Shown here: one piece after another, positions 1-7,947 of the stretch | Numbering within the stretch: position 1 is the stretch's first letter | Layout of the letters: each line of letters opens with the position of its first letter | NCBI RefSeq assembly: GCF_023634065.1 | Contig: NZ_JALKCV010000019.1 | Span: 23,000-86,999 of the forward strand | Direction of reading: 5' to 3' | Length of the DNA stretch: 64,000 nt | Source of the DNA: Microbulbifer litoralis | GTDB lineage: Bacteria; Pseudomonadota; Gammaproteobacteria; Pseudomonadales; Cellvibrionaceae | Made by a program: the position numbers and the translations under genes | Notes under the pieces: model-generated | Seen by the model: the letters and a program-made list of their open reading frames with translations, nothing else | Database searches by the model: none | What the model was told of the DNA's origin: nothing

Positions 1-2
1 AG

Positions 3-272
3 TTCCGCGAAAACGAAAAGATGTGGGTGGCGATCACCCCGGAAGGCACGCGCAAACGCAACGACAGATGGAAAAATGGTTTCCTGCGTATCGCCTATGC
101 GGCCAACGTGCCCATCCTGCTGGTGGCCTGGGATTTCCCCAACAAGCGTATTCGCGTGGATTCGCTCTACCGGCCCACTGGTGACCTGGAAACCGATATG
201 CGCGAGATCCGCAGGCGTTTCAACCGCTACCAGGGGCGCTGTCCGGAAAACCAGAGCGTGTTCGAGGAGTAA
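3..272 (+). CDS. 1-acylglycerol-3-phosphate acyltransferase family protein (C-terminal part)
   Basis: The reading frame is open from the first bases of the window, so the N-terminus lies outside. What remains carries the PlsC-type block III, ITPEGTR, followed by W-K-N-G-F and a hydrophobic stretch ending in an AWDFPNKRI segment, as in short LPLAT-family acyltransferases. These membrane-associated enzymes transfer an acyl chain from acyl-ACP or acyl-CoA to a lysophospholipid or a related acceptor. The catalytic HX4D motif would be upstream and cannot be checked. The TauE-type permease starts 11 bp downstream on the same strand, so the two may be co-transcribed. Family assignment is good; the substrate is unknown. 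Confidence 0.75.
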   Translation, partial: FRENEKMWVAITPEGTRKRNDRWKNGFLRIAYAANVPILLVAWDFPNKRIRVDSLYRPTGDLETDMREIRRRFNRYQGRCPENQSVFEE

Positions 273-283
273 ACAACGATACC

Positions 284-1054
284 GTGGCTGCACTGACCGG
301 CGACCTGACCCCGACCATCTACCTGATCCTGACAGTGGTCGCGTTTGCCGCGGGCTTTATCAGTGCCATCGCCGGCGGTGGTGGCATCATTACTCTGCCG
401 GCACTGTTGTGGGCCGGTATTCCACCGCTGGATGCACTGGGCACCAACAAATTCCAGAGCGTGTTCGGCACCCTGTCCTCGGCGATCAATTTCTTCCAGA
501 AGGGCTATCTGGACCTGCGCCAGCTGTGGCCGGGGCTCGTTGCCGCCGTCTGTGGTTCCGCCCTTGGTACCTGGAGCGTAACCCGGCTGGGCGGTGAGCA
601 GCTCGATACGCTGCTGCCGGTGTTGCTGATCGGTATCGCGCTCTATTTTGCCTTTTCCCCGCGCATCGCCGATGTGGATGCAAAACCGCGGATGCCCCAC
701 GGGCTGTTCAATCTGGTGGTTGGTGGCGGTATCGGCTTTTACGGCGGCTTCTTCGGGCCGGGGATGGGCTCCATCTACGCACTGGCATTTGCCGCGCTGC
801 TCGGGTACAACATGCGCAGGGCCACGGCCCATACCAAGCCGCTGGTGCTGGCAACCAACGCCACCTCGATGTTCATCTTCATGGCCGGCGGCCACCTGCT
901 GCTGGGGCTGGCCGTCAGCATGTCTGCAGCCCAGTTTGTCGGCGCGCGGCTGGGTTCGAACCTGGTGATCGCCCGCGGCGCACGCCTGATCAGGCCGATC
1001 ATCATCATTGCCACCATTGCCGTGGCGGTGAAGCTGTTGATTGATCGAGGCTGA
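284..1054 (+). CDS. TauE/SafE family sulfite exporter-like permease
   Basis: This 256-residue, very hydrophobic protein has about eight predicted membrane segments. The N-terminal glycine-rich stretch (SAIAGGGGIITLPAL) followed by GTNKFQS, and the internal repeat of the same pattern (GFYGGFFGPGMGS then H-T-K-P-L-V-L-A-T-N), are typical of the TauE/SafE (DUF81) inner-membrane permeases. These are linked to export of sulfite, sulfoacetate or other small organosulfur anions. The start is a GTG directly following the acyltransferase gene. No sulfur-metabolism gene lies nearby, so the transported substrate cannot be inferred. The 3' end blends into a set of degenerate 21-bp repeats. Confidence 0.85.
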   Translation: MAALTGDLTPTIYLILTVVAFAAGFISAIAGGGGIITLPALLWAGIPPLDALGTNKFQSVFGTLSSAINFFQKGYLDLRQLWPGLVAAVCGSALGTWSVTRLGGEQLDTLLPVLLIGIALYFAFSPRIADVDAKPRMPHGLFNLVVGGGIGFYGGFFGPGMGSIYALAFAALLGYNMRRATAHTKPLVLATNATSMFIFMAGGHLLLGLAVSMSAAQFVGARLGSNLVIARGARLIRPIIIIATIAVAVKLLIDRG

Positions 1055-1073
1055 AGGCTGGTATTGAAGAGTT

Positions 1074-1157
1074 CTTTCTGGTGAGCCGAAGACTTTTTCT
1101 AGTGAGCTGAGGGCTCTCTCTGACGAGCTGAGGGCTCTTCTGGGTGAGCTGAAGGCT
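1074..1157. repeat. Four-unit 21-bp tandem repeat
   Basis: Four consecutive 21-bp units lie at 1074-1094, 1095-1115, 1116-1136 and 1137-1157 and share the core GTGAGCTGAGGGCT with 2-6 differences each. The end of the upstream permease gene (around 1044-1058) carries a fifth, more degenerate copy of the GAG-CTGAAGGCT core, suggesting that the array grew out of the gene's 3' end. The core is partly palindromic (GAGCTGAGGGCTC). No function is evident. Confidence 0.8.
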
Positions 1158-1173
1158 CTTGGAGCATTGATTC

Positions 1174-1527
1174 GTGACGGTGCTGATTACGCTGCTGCTT
1201 TCCTTTTGTTTCTTCGCCCTGATAATCTGGGCGTTGATACATATGCGCACGCCGCGCTTCCGCATGGACCGCGAGCAGTTTGTCCGCGGGCTCGAGGATG
1301 TGATCACCGGCCAGGCAGACGACAACGAATGGCGCGTGCTGACCGGCTACCCGATGCGCCACGACCCGGAACTGGAGCGCCTGCGCCTCGAGTGCCTGGA
1401 GATCGAAGAGGCGGAATACACCGGCGGTTCGCCCTACCTCTTCACCCGCGCGGGCATCGAGCGCCTGCGCACTGTGCGGGAGCAGTTGCTGCCGCAGGAC
1501 AATGACAAGACAGATGGGCACCGCTAG
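1174..1527 (+). CDS. Small membrane-anchored hypothetical protein
   Basis: A GTG start gives a 117-residue protein with one N-terminal membrane segment (residues 2-22) and a charged cytoplasmic tail of about 95 residues with many Arg-Glu pairs (for example LERLRLECLEIEEAEY). It lies 16 bp after the tandem repeat array and 45 bp before an exported peptidase, all on the same strand. I do not recognise the family. Length, codon use and a stop followed by a clear gene suggest a real coding region; the alternative in-frame start is the ATG 23 codons downstream, which would lose the membrane anchor. Confidence 0.6.
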   Translation: MTVLITLLLSFCFFALIIWALIHMRTPRFRMDREQFVRGLEDVITGQADDNEWRVLTGYPMRHDPELERLRLECLEIEEAEYTGGSPYLFTRAGIERLRTVREQLLPQDNDKTDGHR

Positions 1528-1572
1528 AAAGCAGGCGCCCACACAACACAAAAGAGCTTAGAGGGACACACA

Positions 1573-2979
1573 ATGTTCAGACCACTGCAGACCCTGACCG
1601 GTGGCTTGATCGCGGCGTTGGCCGTGACTGCCGCCTACGCCAAACCGCTGAGCCAGGAGGATCTCTCCGTGGCGGAAGTGCTGCGCGACCGCGCCCTGGA
1701 ATCCTCCGATGCCTACAGCATCGTCGAATCCCTGACCGTGGAAGTCGGCCCGCGCCCCACCGGTTCCGACGGCGACCGCCGGGCCGTGGCCTGGGCACAG
1801 GAGAAGATGAAGGAACTGGGCTTTGATCGCGTCTACACCGAGCAGATCGAAGTGCCGCGCTGGGACCGCGGCCACGCCCACGCACGGGTGGTGGCACCTT
1901 TCCCGCAGCCGCTGGTGGTCAGCTCCCTCGGCTACAGCGTCGGAACGCCGGAAGGCGGGGTCACCGCCGAGATCGTCGAATTCTCCGATGTGGAGGAACT
2001 GATCGAGGCGCCGGCCGGAAAAGTGAAAGGCAAGATTGCATTTATCAACAAACGCATGGAGCGGGCCCGTACCGGTGAGGGCTACGGCCCGGCGGTGCAG
2101 GGCCGCAGCCGCGGCATGGCCGCCGCCGCGGAAAAGGGCGCCACGGCACTGATGATCCGCTCTGTGGGTACCGACTCCGACCGCTTCGCCCACACCGGCA
2201 TGATGCGTATCGAAGGAGTCGAGGACCCGGTACCGGCCCTGGCCCTGTCCGCGCCGGACGCCAACCTGCTGGAAGCCATGCTCGAGCGCGGCAAGCCGGT
2301 CGAAGTGCGCCTGGATGTGCACAACCAGCGCCTGGCCGACGGCCCGTCCTTCAATGTGATCGGCGAGATTACCGGCCGCGAAAAGCCCGAGGAGGCCCTG
2401 ATCATCGGTGCCCACCTGGATTCCTGGGATGAAGGCACCGGCGCACTGGACGACGGCGCCGGCGTCGGCATCGTGCTCGAAACCGCGCGCATGATCGCCG
2501 AACTGCCACAGCGCCCGCGCCGCACCCTGCGCGTGGTTTTATTCGGAGCCGAGGAAATCGGCCTGGTGGGTGCCAAGCAGTATGTCGAGGCGCACCGCAG
2601 CGAGCTGGACAACATTGTCGCCGTTTCCGAGTCCGACTTCGGTGCCGGCAAGATCTGGCGTTTCGACACCCGCCTGCCGGAAACCAAGTTCGACATCGCC
2701 GACCAGATGATGCAGGTCCTCGCCCCGCTGGGCATTGAGCGCGGCAACAACGAATCCCATGGCGGCCCCGACGGCAGCGTCTTCGTCGCCCAGGGCGTAC
2801 CCGCCTTCGGCCTCTACCAGGACGGCACCGACTACTTCGACTACCACCACACTGCCAATGACACCCTGGACAAGGTGAAGCCGGAAAACCTGAAACAGAA
2901 CGTGGCTGCCTGGGTGGTGATGTCATTCCTGACGGTGGAGATGGAGGGGGATCTGGGGCGAGTGCCGACTGAGCACTGA
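1573..2979 (+). CDS. Exported M28-family metallopeptidase
   Basis: This 468-residue protein has a signal peptide (residues 1-23, AAYA-K) and the M28 aminopeptidase architecture, with a PA-like insert around residues 130-250 and the zinc peptidase domain behind it. The di-zinc ligands are visible: H281 (GAHLDSWDEG), D293 (GALDDGAG), the glutamate pair E327/E328 (FGAEEIG), D355 (ESDFGAG) and the histidine in DYHHTANDT near residue 425. It should release N-terminal amino acids or process peptides in the periplasm or outside the cell. A strong hairpin terminator follows at 3034. The gene stands alone, with a GAGGG ribosome site just before its ATG. Confidence 0.9.
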   Translation: MFRPLQTLTGGLIAALAVTAAYAKPLSQEDLSVAEVLRDRALESSDAYSIVESLTVEVGPRPTGSDGDRRAVAWAQEKMKELGFDRVYTEQIEVPRWDRGHAHARVVAPFPQPLVVSSLGYSVGTPEGGVTAEIVEFSDVEELIEAPAGKVKGKIAFINKRMERARTGEGYGPAVQGRSRGMAAAAEKGATALMIRSVGTDSDRFAHTGMMRIEGVEDPVPALALSAPDANLLEAMLERGKPVEVRLDVHNQRLADGPSFNVIGEITGREKPEEALIIGAHLDSWDEGTGALDDGAGVGIVLETARMIAELPQRPRRTLRVVLFGAEEIGLVGAKQYVEAHRSELDNIVAVSESDFGAGKIWRFDTRLPETKFDIADQMMQVLAPLGIERGNNESHGGPDGSVFVAQGVPAFGLYQDGTDYFDYHHTANDTLDKVKPENLKQNVAAWVVMSFLTVEMEGDLGRVPTEH

Positions 2980-3033
2980 GGCCTCTCCGTTTTCCGACGG
3001 CGGCCGTTCCTATCAGCAGCCAATCCACCGGGA

Positions 3034-3056
3034 CCCCGCCAACTGGCGGGGTTTTC
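3034..3056 (+). terminator. Rho-independent terminator after the M28 peptidase
   Basis: A 7-bp GC-only stem, CCCCGCC and GGCGGGG, with an AACT loop is followed by TTTT. It lies 55 bp after the peptidase stop codon. Confidence 0.85.
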
Positions 3057-3153
3057 CGTTGCTGGAAAAATCATGATAAAGACCCCTGAAAAAGAGGTGC
3101 CAAACTACTTTGTTTGCGGCGGTGGATACTGGGACAGCCTCAATCAAGAGTTT

Positions 3154-3226
3154 GAGCCGTATGCGAGAGAAGCCTCTCGTACGGCTCTTGGGGAGCTGGG
3201 GCGGCAACGGCTTCCGGCTATTCGAC
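3154..3226 (+). mobile_element. Group II intron 3'-end remnant (domain V/VI-like)
   Basis: Bases 3154-3187 are exactly 34 nt, the classical domain V length. They start GAGCCGTATGCGA and end CGTACGGCTC, so they keep the AGC triad and the closing GAGCCGTA/TACGGCTC helix of bacterial group II introns. A second GC-rich hairpin (about 3190-3213) and the sequence CTATTCGAC follow, matching the position and typical 3' boundary of domain VI. The upper stem and tetraloop are not canonical (AGAA instead of GNRA; it can instead form a CGAGAG/CUCUCG stem). No intron-encoded reverse transcriptase is present. I read it as the stranded end of a deleted intron; an unrelated structured RNA is the alternative. 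Confidence 0.55.
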
Positions 3227-3250
3227 GAATCACTTAGGTTTCAGAGATTT

Positions 3251-3526
3251 ATGAATAATAAACTGATCTTTATAATGACCGTCTCCGTGGCTGCGTCCGG
3301 GTTGGGGTGTGCGAGCCAAGAAGACCTGCTGTATGCCGATCTCTGGTCGGGCAGACCAAGTACAAGTGTGCTTGGTAACAGTAAAGATATCCAAGATTCA
3401 GGAAAAACGCCTAGAGATAGAATGTTAGAGCAAAGAGAAATTGACGAAGAGCGAAAGGGCAGAACATTAAAAGATGGATTTATTGATAGTTTGATTCTTG
3501 GGAAGGATGAGAAAATTAACTTTTAA
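3251..3526 (+). CDS. Small putative lipoprotein
   Basis: A 91-residue protein whose N-terminus reads as a lipoprotein signal: a short charged start, a hydrophobic core and a lipobox ending ASGLGC at Cys20. The mature part is polar and charged (RDRMLEQREIDEERKGR), with no recognisable domain. The same frame stays open upstream through the intron remnant, but the signal sequence fixes the start at the ATG at 3251. Base composition is clearly AT-richer than in the flanking housekeeping genes, as in the whole 3.2-5.7 kb patch. Function unknown. Confidence 0.6.
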   Translation: MNNKLIFIMTVSVAASGLGCASQEDLLYADLWSGRPSTSVLGNSKDIQDSGKTPRDRMLEQREIDEERKGRTLKDGFIDSLILGKDEKINF

Positions 3527-3742
3527 AATACAGGAAGTATGCCTTAAGTTGGGGCGTTTCAAAAAAATATAAAGGTAACTTTGTTATTCGGTGTCGACCA
3601 TTATGGAGCACAGAATCCGCCCTTGAAATAATTGTCAGAATATTCAAGAAGATAGCTAATTCTATCCACCCGAATATACCTCTGTCTCCCGTTTGTATAA
3701 AAACACGAACAGCGTCTACATTGCTAAATATTTGAATAAAAT

Positions 3743-4087
3743 ATGAATAAAAGAAAAGCAAGGGTTGTCATTATTAGCCTCTATGGATCCTGTTTAATTG
3801 CCTGTCTGGCTGAAGTTTTGGCCATATTCAATGGCTGGGGGAATCTCAGTGGTTTTCGTGCTGTGTGGACAGTTGTTTTTTTTCTCCTGTTCTGGCATTG
3901 GATTTACTATGAGTCGGATTCCCAAGAGTTTGACAGGCCTTATAATTTTGGATTGTCAATAAATACCTTCTGGTTCATATATGTTCCTTGGTATTTTATT
4001 TCAACTAGAGGTGGCAAGGGAGTCTTAACCATGCTTGGTTTTTTGTTGTTATTTTGGTTGCCTTTTATAGTTGGCTTGTTTCGGTAG
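3743..4087 (+). CDS. Small integral membrane protein, hypothetical
   Basis: This 114-residue protein is predicted to have three to four membrane segments (about residues 8-28, 40-52, 68-85 and 92-112), with a polar loop YESDSQEFDRP in the middle. It is rich in Trp and Phe and AT-rich in codon use. I do not recognise a named family, although small proteins of this form often sit among orphan immunity genes. It lies in the accessory patch, 42 bp before the MITE-like element. No ribosome site is obvious directly upstream. Confidence 0.55.
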   Translation: MNKRKARVVIISLYGSCLIACLAEVLAIFNGWGNLSGFRAVWTVVFFLLFWHWIYYESDSQEFDRPYNFGLSINTFWFIYVPWYFISTRGGKGVLTMLGFLLLFWLPFIVGLFR

Positions 4088-4129
4088 TGTCGGAAGATGT
4101 GGGTGTATGCACAATAAGCATGATGCATG

Positions 4130-4294
4130 CTAGTGGTCCATGCGGAAAGTTGTGTAACTGTTCGCGTCGCCAAAGCGTCCAGCTCTGCGTTGGAGAAAGC
4201 TTGAAATAGAACCACTATTCCTGCGCTTTCTCGCCTTGATCTGAACACTTTGGCTGTGCTCCTTAGTCACCAAACTTTCCGCATGGACCACTAG
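4130..4294. mobile_element. MITE-like element, copy 1 (165 bp)
   Basis: The element begins CTAGTGGTCCATGCGGAAAG and ends with the reverse complement of that sequence, giving terminal inverted repeats of about 22 bp. A nearly identical copy lies at 39029-39192 in the same orientation, differing only by one extra G here (near 4192). Internally a GAGAAAGC/GCTTTCTC stem and a CCAAAG/CTTTGG stem let the element fold into a long hairpin. It contains no transposase, so movement would need an enzyme encoded elsewhere. The outermost CTAG or TA may be the target-site duplication. Confidence 0.85.
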
Positions 4295-4533
4295 GGTGGT
4301 AATTTAATCATCTTTATGGCTTTTGAAATTTTTTAAGAGGTTGGCAAGAGTTTCATTTTCCTTGTGAATTTAAGTATCTCACTACAGTCAAATGATTTGT
4401 CTGAGTAAAGAGGCAAACTCTTTATAGCTGTCCAGAAAGTCGGATATCCATTTTGACGGGGCGGGAAATAAGAGGTTCGAAAAGGTGCTGCCATTCATAA
4501 CTGACAAGGGGGGTTCAATAAAATTTATTGAAT

Positions 4534-4881
4534 ATGGAAAGAGCTGAAATAATTAAGCCTGGTTTTTCTACAGCAGATGTAGGTTGTCCTCAAATTGAAA
4601 TGGTTGAAAGTAAGCTGGTTCTCAGATTTAAAGATTGGAAAGGTAATGAAGTGATGGTTATTTTTCCTGAAGTGGTTGCATTTAAGTGGCATATGATAGA
4701 GAGGCTTATTCCTGGCGAGGATTTCGACGGAAGTCATTTGATTGTAGATTCTGAATGGCTGATGGAGCATTTAAGGCAAGAGAAGATAGGTTCTCAGGAA
4801 GGCTGCGAGCATTATAAGTTCAATTTTAATGATAGTGGACAACTTGAAGTAATTAGTCATTCCTTCATAGTCAAAAATTAA
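4534..4881 (+). CDS. Small acidic immunity-like hypothetical protein
   Basis: Starting at ATG 4534 this gives a 115-residue soluble acidic protein; a TTG two codons upstream is an alternative start. It contains alternating beta-like segments (SKLVLRFKDWKGNEVMVIFPEV) and a Trp-rich middle. No named family is recognised with confidence. Size, acidity, AT-rich codon use and position beside two further genes of the same style are what one expects of orphan immunity proteins against contact-dependent or polymorphic toxins. No toxin gene is present within the window. Function is inference only. Confidence 0.5.
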   Translation: MERAEIIKPGFSTADVGCPQIEMVESKLVLRFKDWKGNEVMVIFPEVVAFKWHMIERLIPGEDFDGSHLIVDSEWLMEHLRQEKIGSQEGCEHYKFNFNDSGQLEVISHSFIVKN

Positions 4882-4970
4882 TGCTGGGTGTCACGTATGA
4901 TGGTTTGACATTGCTCTGTCCTGCCTGAATTCGGTTCACGATTGAAAGGGTACGTTTTTGCGAATTCTGC

Positions 4971-5360
4971 ATGCGCAGGATGAATAACAGTTATATCGTA
5001 ATAGTGGATTCCAAAAAATTTATGGAAAAGTTGATCAGTATATTGAGTCGAGCGAGTGAGCAGCTTGAGGAGGGCTGGCTATATCTTCCCAAAGACGAAG
5101 CTTGGAGCCTGGATACTCTTGGCCTGATGATAGATATTGAGGCGCTTGAGGATGGCGATATGGATGAGAACGATGTGCCGGTTTTCGCTAAGGAAAACGG
5201 ACTTATGTTCACGCTCGAAGCCGGCGTCATTGAGAGCATAGTCCTGTATGCTGAAGGTCTGGGGTATGAGTCTTCGGACATATTCCTGCTTGAGTCTTTT
5301 CTCTATTATTATAAATACGATGCATTTCTTTCTGCTCCACAAAAGGAAAGTCGGAGATAG
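4971..5360 (+). CDS. Small acidic protein resembling DUF7716-type immunity-associated proteins
   Basis: A 129-residue acidic protein, or 126 residues if the ATG at 4980 is used. The pattern WSLDTLGLMIDIEA, then D-E-N-D-V-P-V-F-A-K-E-N-G-L, then a C-terminal FLLESFLYYYKYDAFL resembles, from memory, the DUF7716 family often found near contact-dependent inhibition loci. I could not verify this by search. It is soluble, has no signal sequence, and lies 90 bp after the previous immunity-like gene on the same strand. Codon use is AT-richer than in the flanking core genes. Confidence 0.5.
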   Translation: MRRMNNSYIVIVDSKKFMEKLISILSRASEQLEEGWLYLPKDEAWSLDTLGLMIDIEALEDGDMDENDVPVFAKENGLMFTLEAGVIESIVLYAEGLGYESSDIFLLESFLYYYKYDAFLSAPQKESRR

Positions 5361-5460
5361 CTGCTCTGATTTTTATGAGTATTCATGAATAGGGCGAGCA
5401 GAAAGATTCTGATAAGGTCCTTGTTTCTGAATATTATGATATTTTACGGTTTGCGTTCAT

Positions 5461-5667
5461 ATGAAAGAATTCGACTTTCCGAAAAATACCCTGTTCTATA
5501 TCAAGGAGTTTGACATCCCATTGGCCTATATCCCTGGCGAAGGCTGGTTCAATTTTTTTGGCGGAAAGCCCAGGAAATATGATGTCAGGGGGTTGAAAGT
5601 TGACAACAACTGGCCGGCGGAATCGTTTCGTGAATGGGCCGGAGTCCTGGACGATTCAATGAAGTAG
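5461..5667 (+). CDS. Short hypothetical protein (68 aa)
   Basis: A 68-residue soluble protein with a compact, aromatic-rich sequence (FYIKEFDIPLAYIPGEGWFNFFGGKPRKYDV, given here only as a description of residues 12-42 in part: FYIKEFDI, GEGWFNFFGG). It follows the two immunity-like genes on the same strand and shares their AT-rich codon use. I do not recognise the family. The start ATG has no strong ribosome site (upstream sequence is T-rich), so it might be the remnant of a longer gene. Confidence 0.4.
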   Translation: MKEFDFPKNTLFYIKEFDIPLAYIPGEGWFNFFGGKPRKYDVRGLKVDNNWPAESFREWAGVLDDSMK

Positions 5668-5767
5668 TATTATCCAAAGTATGCAGTTGACCCGGGGCGT
5701 GGGTTGGTGTCATACCTGACAGTGAAAATTTTTGATGGGATTTAGAGGCAAGGAGATAGGGCGATCA

Positions 5768-6259
5768 ATGGACATCCGCCGAGTACAACCAGAAGACTTC
5801 GACAGGATCTGGCCGATATTTCGCGAAATCGCCCGGGAAGGAGAAACCTATGCCTATCCGGTTGATATAAACCGGGATCAGGCTTGCCACCTGTGGATGG
5901 ATGTACCAAGGCAAACCTATGTGTTCGAACACGATGGCGAGGTGCTGGGAACCTACTATATCAAATCCAATCAGCAGGGGCCCGGTGCCCATGTCTGCAA
6001 CTGCGGTTATATGGTCTCTTCGTCCGCCAGGGGCAGGGGGGTTGCAAGTGCAATGTGTGCACATTCCCTGCAGGTGGCCAGGGAGCTGGGCTATAAGGCC
6101 ATGCAGTTCAATTTTGTCGCGTCCAGTAACGAGGGAGCGATAAATCTTTGGAAAAAGCTCGGCTTTGCTGTCGTTGGGCGACTGCCAAAAGCCTTTGATC
6201 ATCCCGCCATGGGGTACATCGATGCCCTGATTATGTACAAGTGGCTGGAAGCTTTGTGA
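5768..6259 (+). CDS. GNAT family N-acetyltransferase
   Basis: A 163-residue protein with the GNAT fold signature: an N-terminal MDIRRVQPEDFDRIWPIF segment, a central strand with VLGTYYIKSNQ, and the acetyl-CoA-binding motif A as V-S-S-S-A-R-G-R-G-V-A-S-A-M (about residues 85-100). A C-terminal N-E-G-A-I-N-L-W-K-K-L-G-F segment follows, typical of motif B. The ATG at 5768 is chosen because an AAGGAG site sits at 5750 and the family's first strand begins there; an upstream ATG at 5735 would add unrelated residues. The acetylated substrate (small molecule or protein) is unknown. Confidence 0.8.
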   Translation: MDIRRVQPEDFDRIWPIFREIAREGETYAYPVDINRDQACHLWMDVPRQTYVFEHDGEVLGTYYIKSNQQGPGAHVCNCGYMVSSSARGRGVASAMCAHSLQVARELGYKAMQFNFVASSNEGAINLWKKLGFAVVGRLPKAFDHPAMGYIDALIMYKWLEAL

Positions 6260-6473
6260 ATCCCTGGAGTATAAAAAGGACTGGAGAAAAATATTTCGGC
6301 GGCCATTATTTCCCTGGCAGCCGCACCTGAAAGGGATCGTCATATCCCTGGATGAATATCGCGTATTTCCCGCCAGTATCCCTTCACGACTGACGATCCT
6401 GCACTATCGTTTTCTCTGTCTTGTTCTCTCTTGACTCGGATGTTTCAAGCGACAAACCAGAGGATCCAGCGCC

Positions 6474-7919
6474 GTGAAAAAAGACGACCAGAACCGCACA
6501 ACGAACGATGCCGGTATCCCGGTAGCCAGTGATGAATTCTCCCTGACGGTGGGACCGGACGGCCCGATCATCCTGCAGGATCACTACCTGATCGAGCAGA
6601 TGGCCAACTTCAATCGCGAGCGGATTCCGGAGCGGCAGCCCCATGCGAAGGGCTCCGGGGCCTTCGGCCATTTCGAAGTGACGAGGGATGTCAGTGCCTA
6701 TACCAAGGCCGCGGTATTCCAGCCGGGCACCAAGACAGACACTCTGATCCGCTTTTCAACCGTCGCCGGCGAACGCGGGAGCCCCGATACCTGGCGCGAT
6801 CCGCGCGGCTTCGCATTGAAGTTCTACACCAGCGAAGGCAACTATGACATGGTGGGGAACAATACGCCGGTATTTTTCATACGGGACCCGATGAAGTTCC
6901 AGCACTTTATCCGCTCCCAGAAGCGCCGTGCGGACAACGGCCTGCGCGATCACGATATGCAGTGGGACTTCTGGACTCTGTCGCCGGAATCGGCACACCA
7001 GGTCACCTGGTTGATGGGGGATCGCGGTATTCCGAAAAGCTACCGCCATATGAACGGCTATTCCAGCCACACCTATATGTGGGTCAACAGGGACGGCGAG
7101 CGGTTCTGGATCAAGTATCACTTCAAGACGGACCAGGGGGTCGAGTGCCTGACGCAGGAAGAGGCCGACCGGCTGGCGGGCGAGGATTCGGATGTGCACC
7201 GCCGGGATCTGTTCGACGCCATCGCCAGGGGCGACCATCCCTCCTGGACCCTGAACGTGCAGATAATGCCGTTCGAGGAGGCGAAGGATTACCGTTTCAA
7301 TCCCTTCGACCTGACCAAGGTCTGGCCCCACGATGATTACCCGTTGCAGGAAGTCGGGCGGTTGACGCTGGACCGCAATCCGACCGACTTCCATACGGAA
7401 ATTGAGCAGGCCGCCTTTGAGCCGAACAACGTGGTGCCCGGTATCAATTTCAGTCCCGACAAAATGCTGCAGGCACGCGTCTTTTCCTACGCCGATGCGC
7501 ACCGGGCGCGGATGGGCGTGAATTACAAGCAGATACCGGTCAACCGGCCCAAGTGCCCGGTACACAGCTACAGCAAGGATGGCGCCATGCGGGTGGAGAA
7601 TGTCTCCGACCCCGTGTACGCCCCCAACTCCAAGGGCGGCCCTGCGGCCAATCATACCTACACCGAGAAATGGGAGGCCAGTGGCGAGTTCGTACACGCG
7701 GCCTATACACCGCACAGGGAGGACGATGACTTTGTCCAGCCCGGCACGCTGGTGCGCGAGGTCATGGACGATGCGGCGCGGGACCGGCTGGTATCGAACG
7801 TGGTCGGTCACCTGAAAGACGGTGTGTCCGACGAAGTCCTGAAACGCGCTTTCGAGTACTGGCGCAATGTGGACAAGAACATCGGTGACCGGATCGAGAA
7901 AGGCGTCAAGGGCAACTGA
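6474..7919 (+). CDS. katA: Heme catalase, small-subunit type
   Basis: A 481-residue monofunctional catalase that disproportionates hydrogen peroxide to water and oxygen. The distal heme residues H57 ([11 protein letters not shown]) and the Asn in [11 protein letters not shown] (129/130), and the proximal heme ligand Y339 ([14 protein letters not shown]), are all present. The length fits the small-subunit clade, without the C-terminal flavodoxin-like domain of large catalases. The start is a GTG preceded by AGAGG. No signal peptide is seen, so the enzyme is cytoplasmic. It stands alone; the convergent sugar isomerase ends 28 bp downstream. No OxyR gene or recognisable site is nearby. Confidence 0.95.
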   Translation: MKKDDQNRTTNDAGIPVASDEFSLTVGPDGPIILQDHYLIEQMANFNRERIPERQPHAKGSGAFGHFEVTRDVSAYTKAAVFQPGTKTDTLIRFSTVAGERGSPDTWRDPRGFALKFYTSEGNYDMVGNNTPVFFIRDPMKFQHFIRSQKRRADNGLRDHDMQWDFWTLSPESAHQVTWLMGDRGIPKSYRHMNGYSSHTYMWVNRDGERFWIKYHFKTDQGVECLTQEEADRLAGEDSDVHRRDLFDAIARGDHPSWTLNVQIMPFEEAKDYRFNPFDLTKVWPHDDYPLQEVGRLTLDRNPTDFHTEIEQAAFEPNNVVPGINFSPDKMLQARVFSYADAHRARMGVNYKQIPVNRPKCPVHSYSKDGAMRVENVSDPVYAPNSKGGPAANHTYTEKWEASGEFVHAAYTPHREDDDFVQPGTLVREVMDDAARDRLVSNVVGHLKDGVSDEVLKRAFEYWRNVDKNIGDRIEKGVKGN

Positions 7920-7947
7920 ATTCCGCCTTTGAGCGTTCGGGGGACAT

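Noticed and set aside
3940..4248. Minus-strand reading frame across MITE copy 1 (same peptide in copy 2)
   Set aside because: The shared peptide is the translation of the repeat itself and continues into unrelated flanks in each copy.
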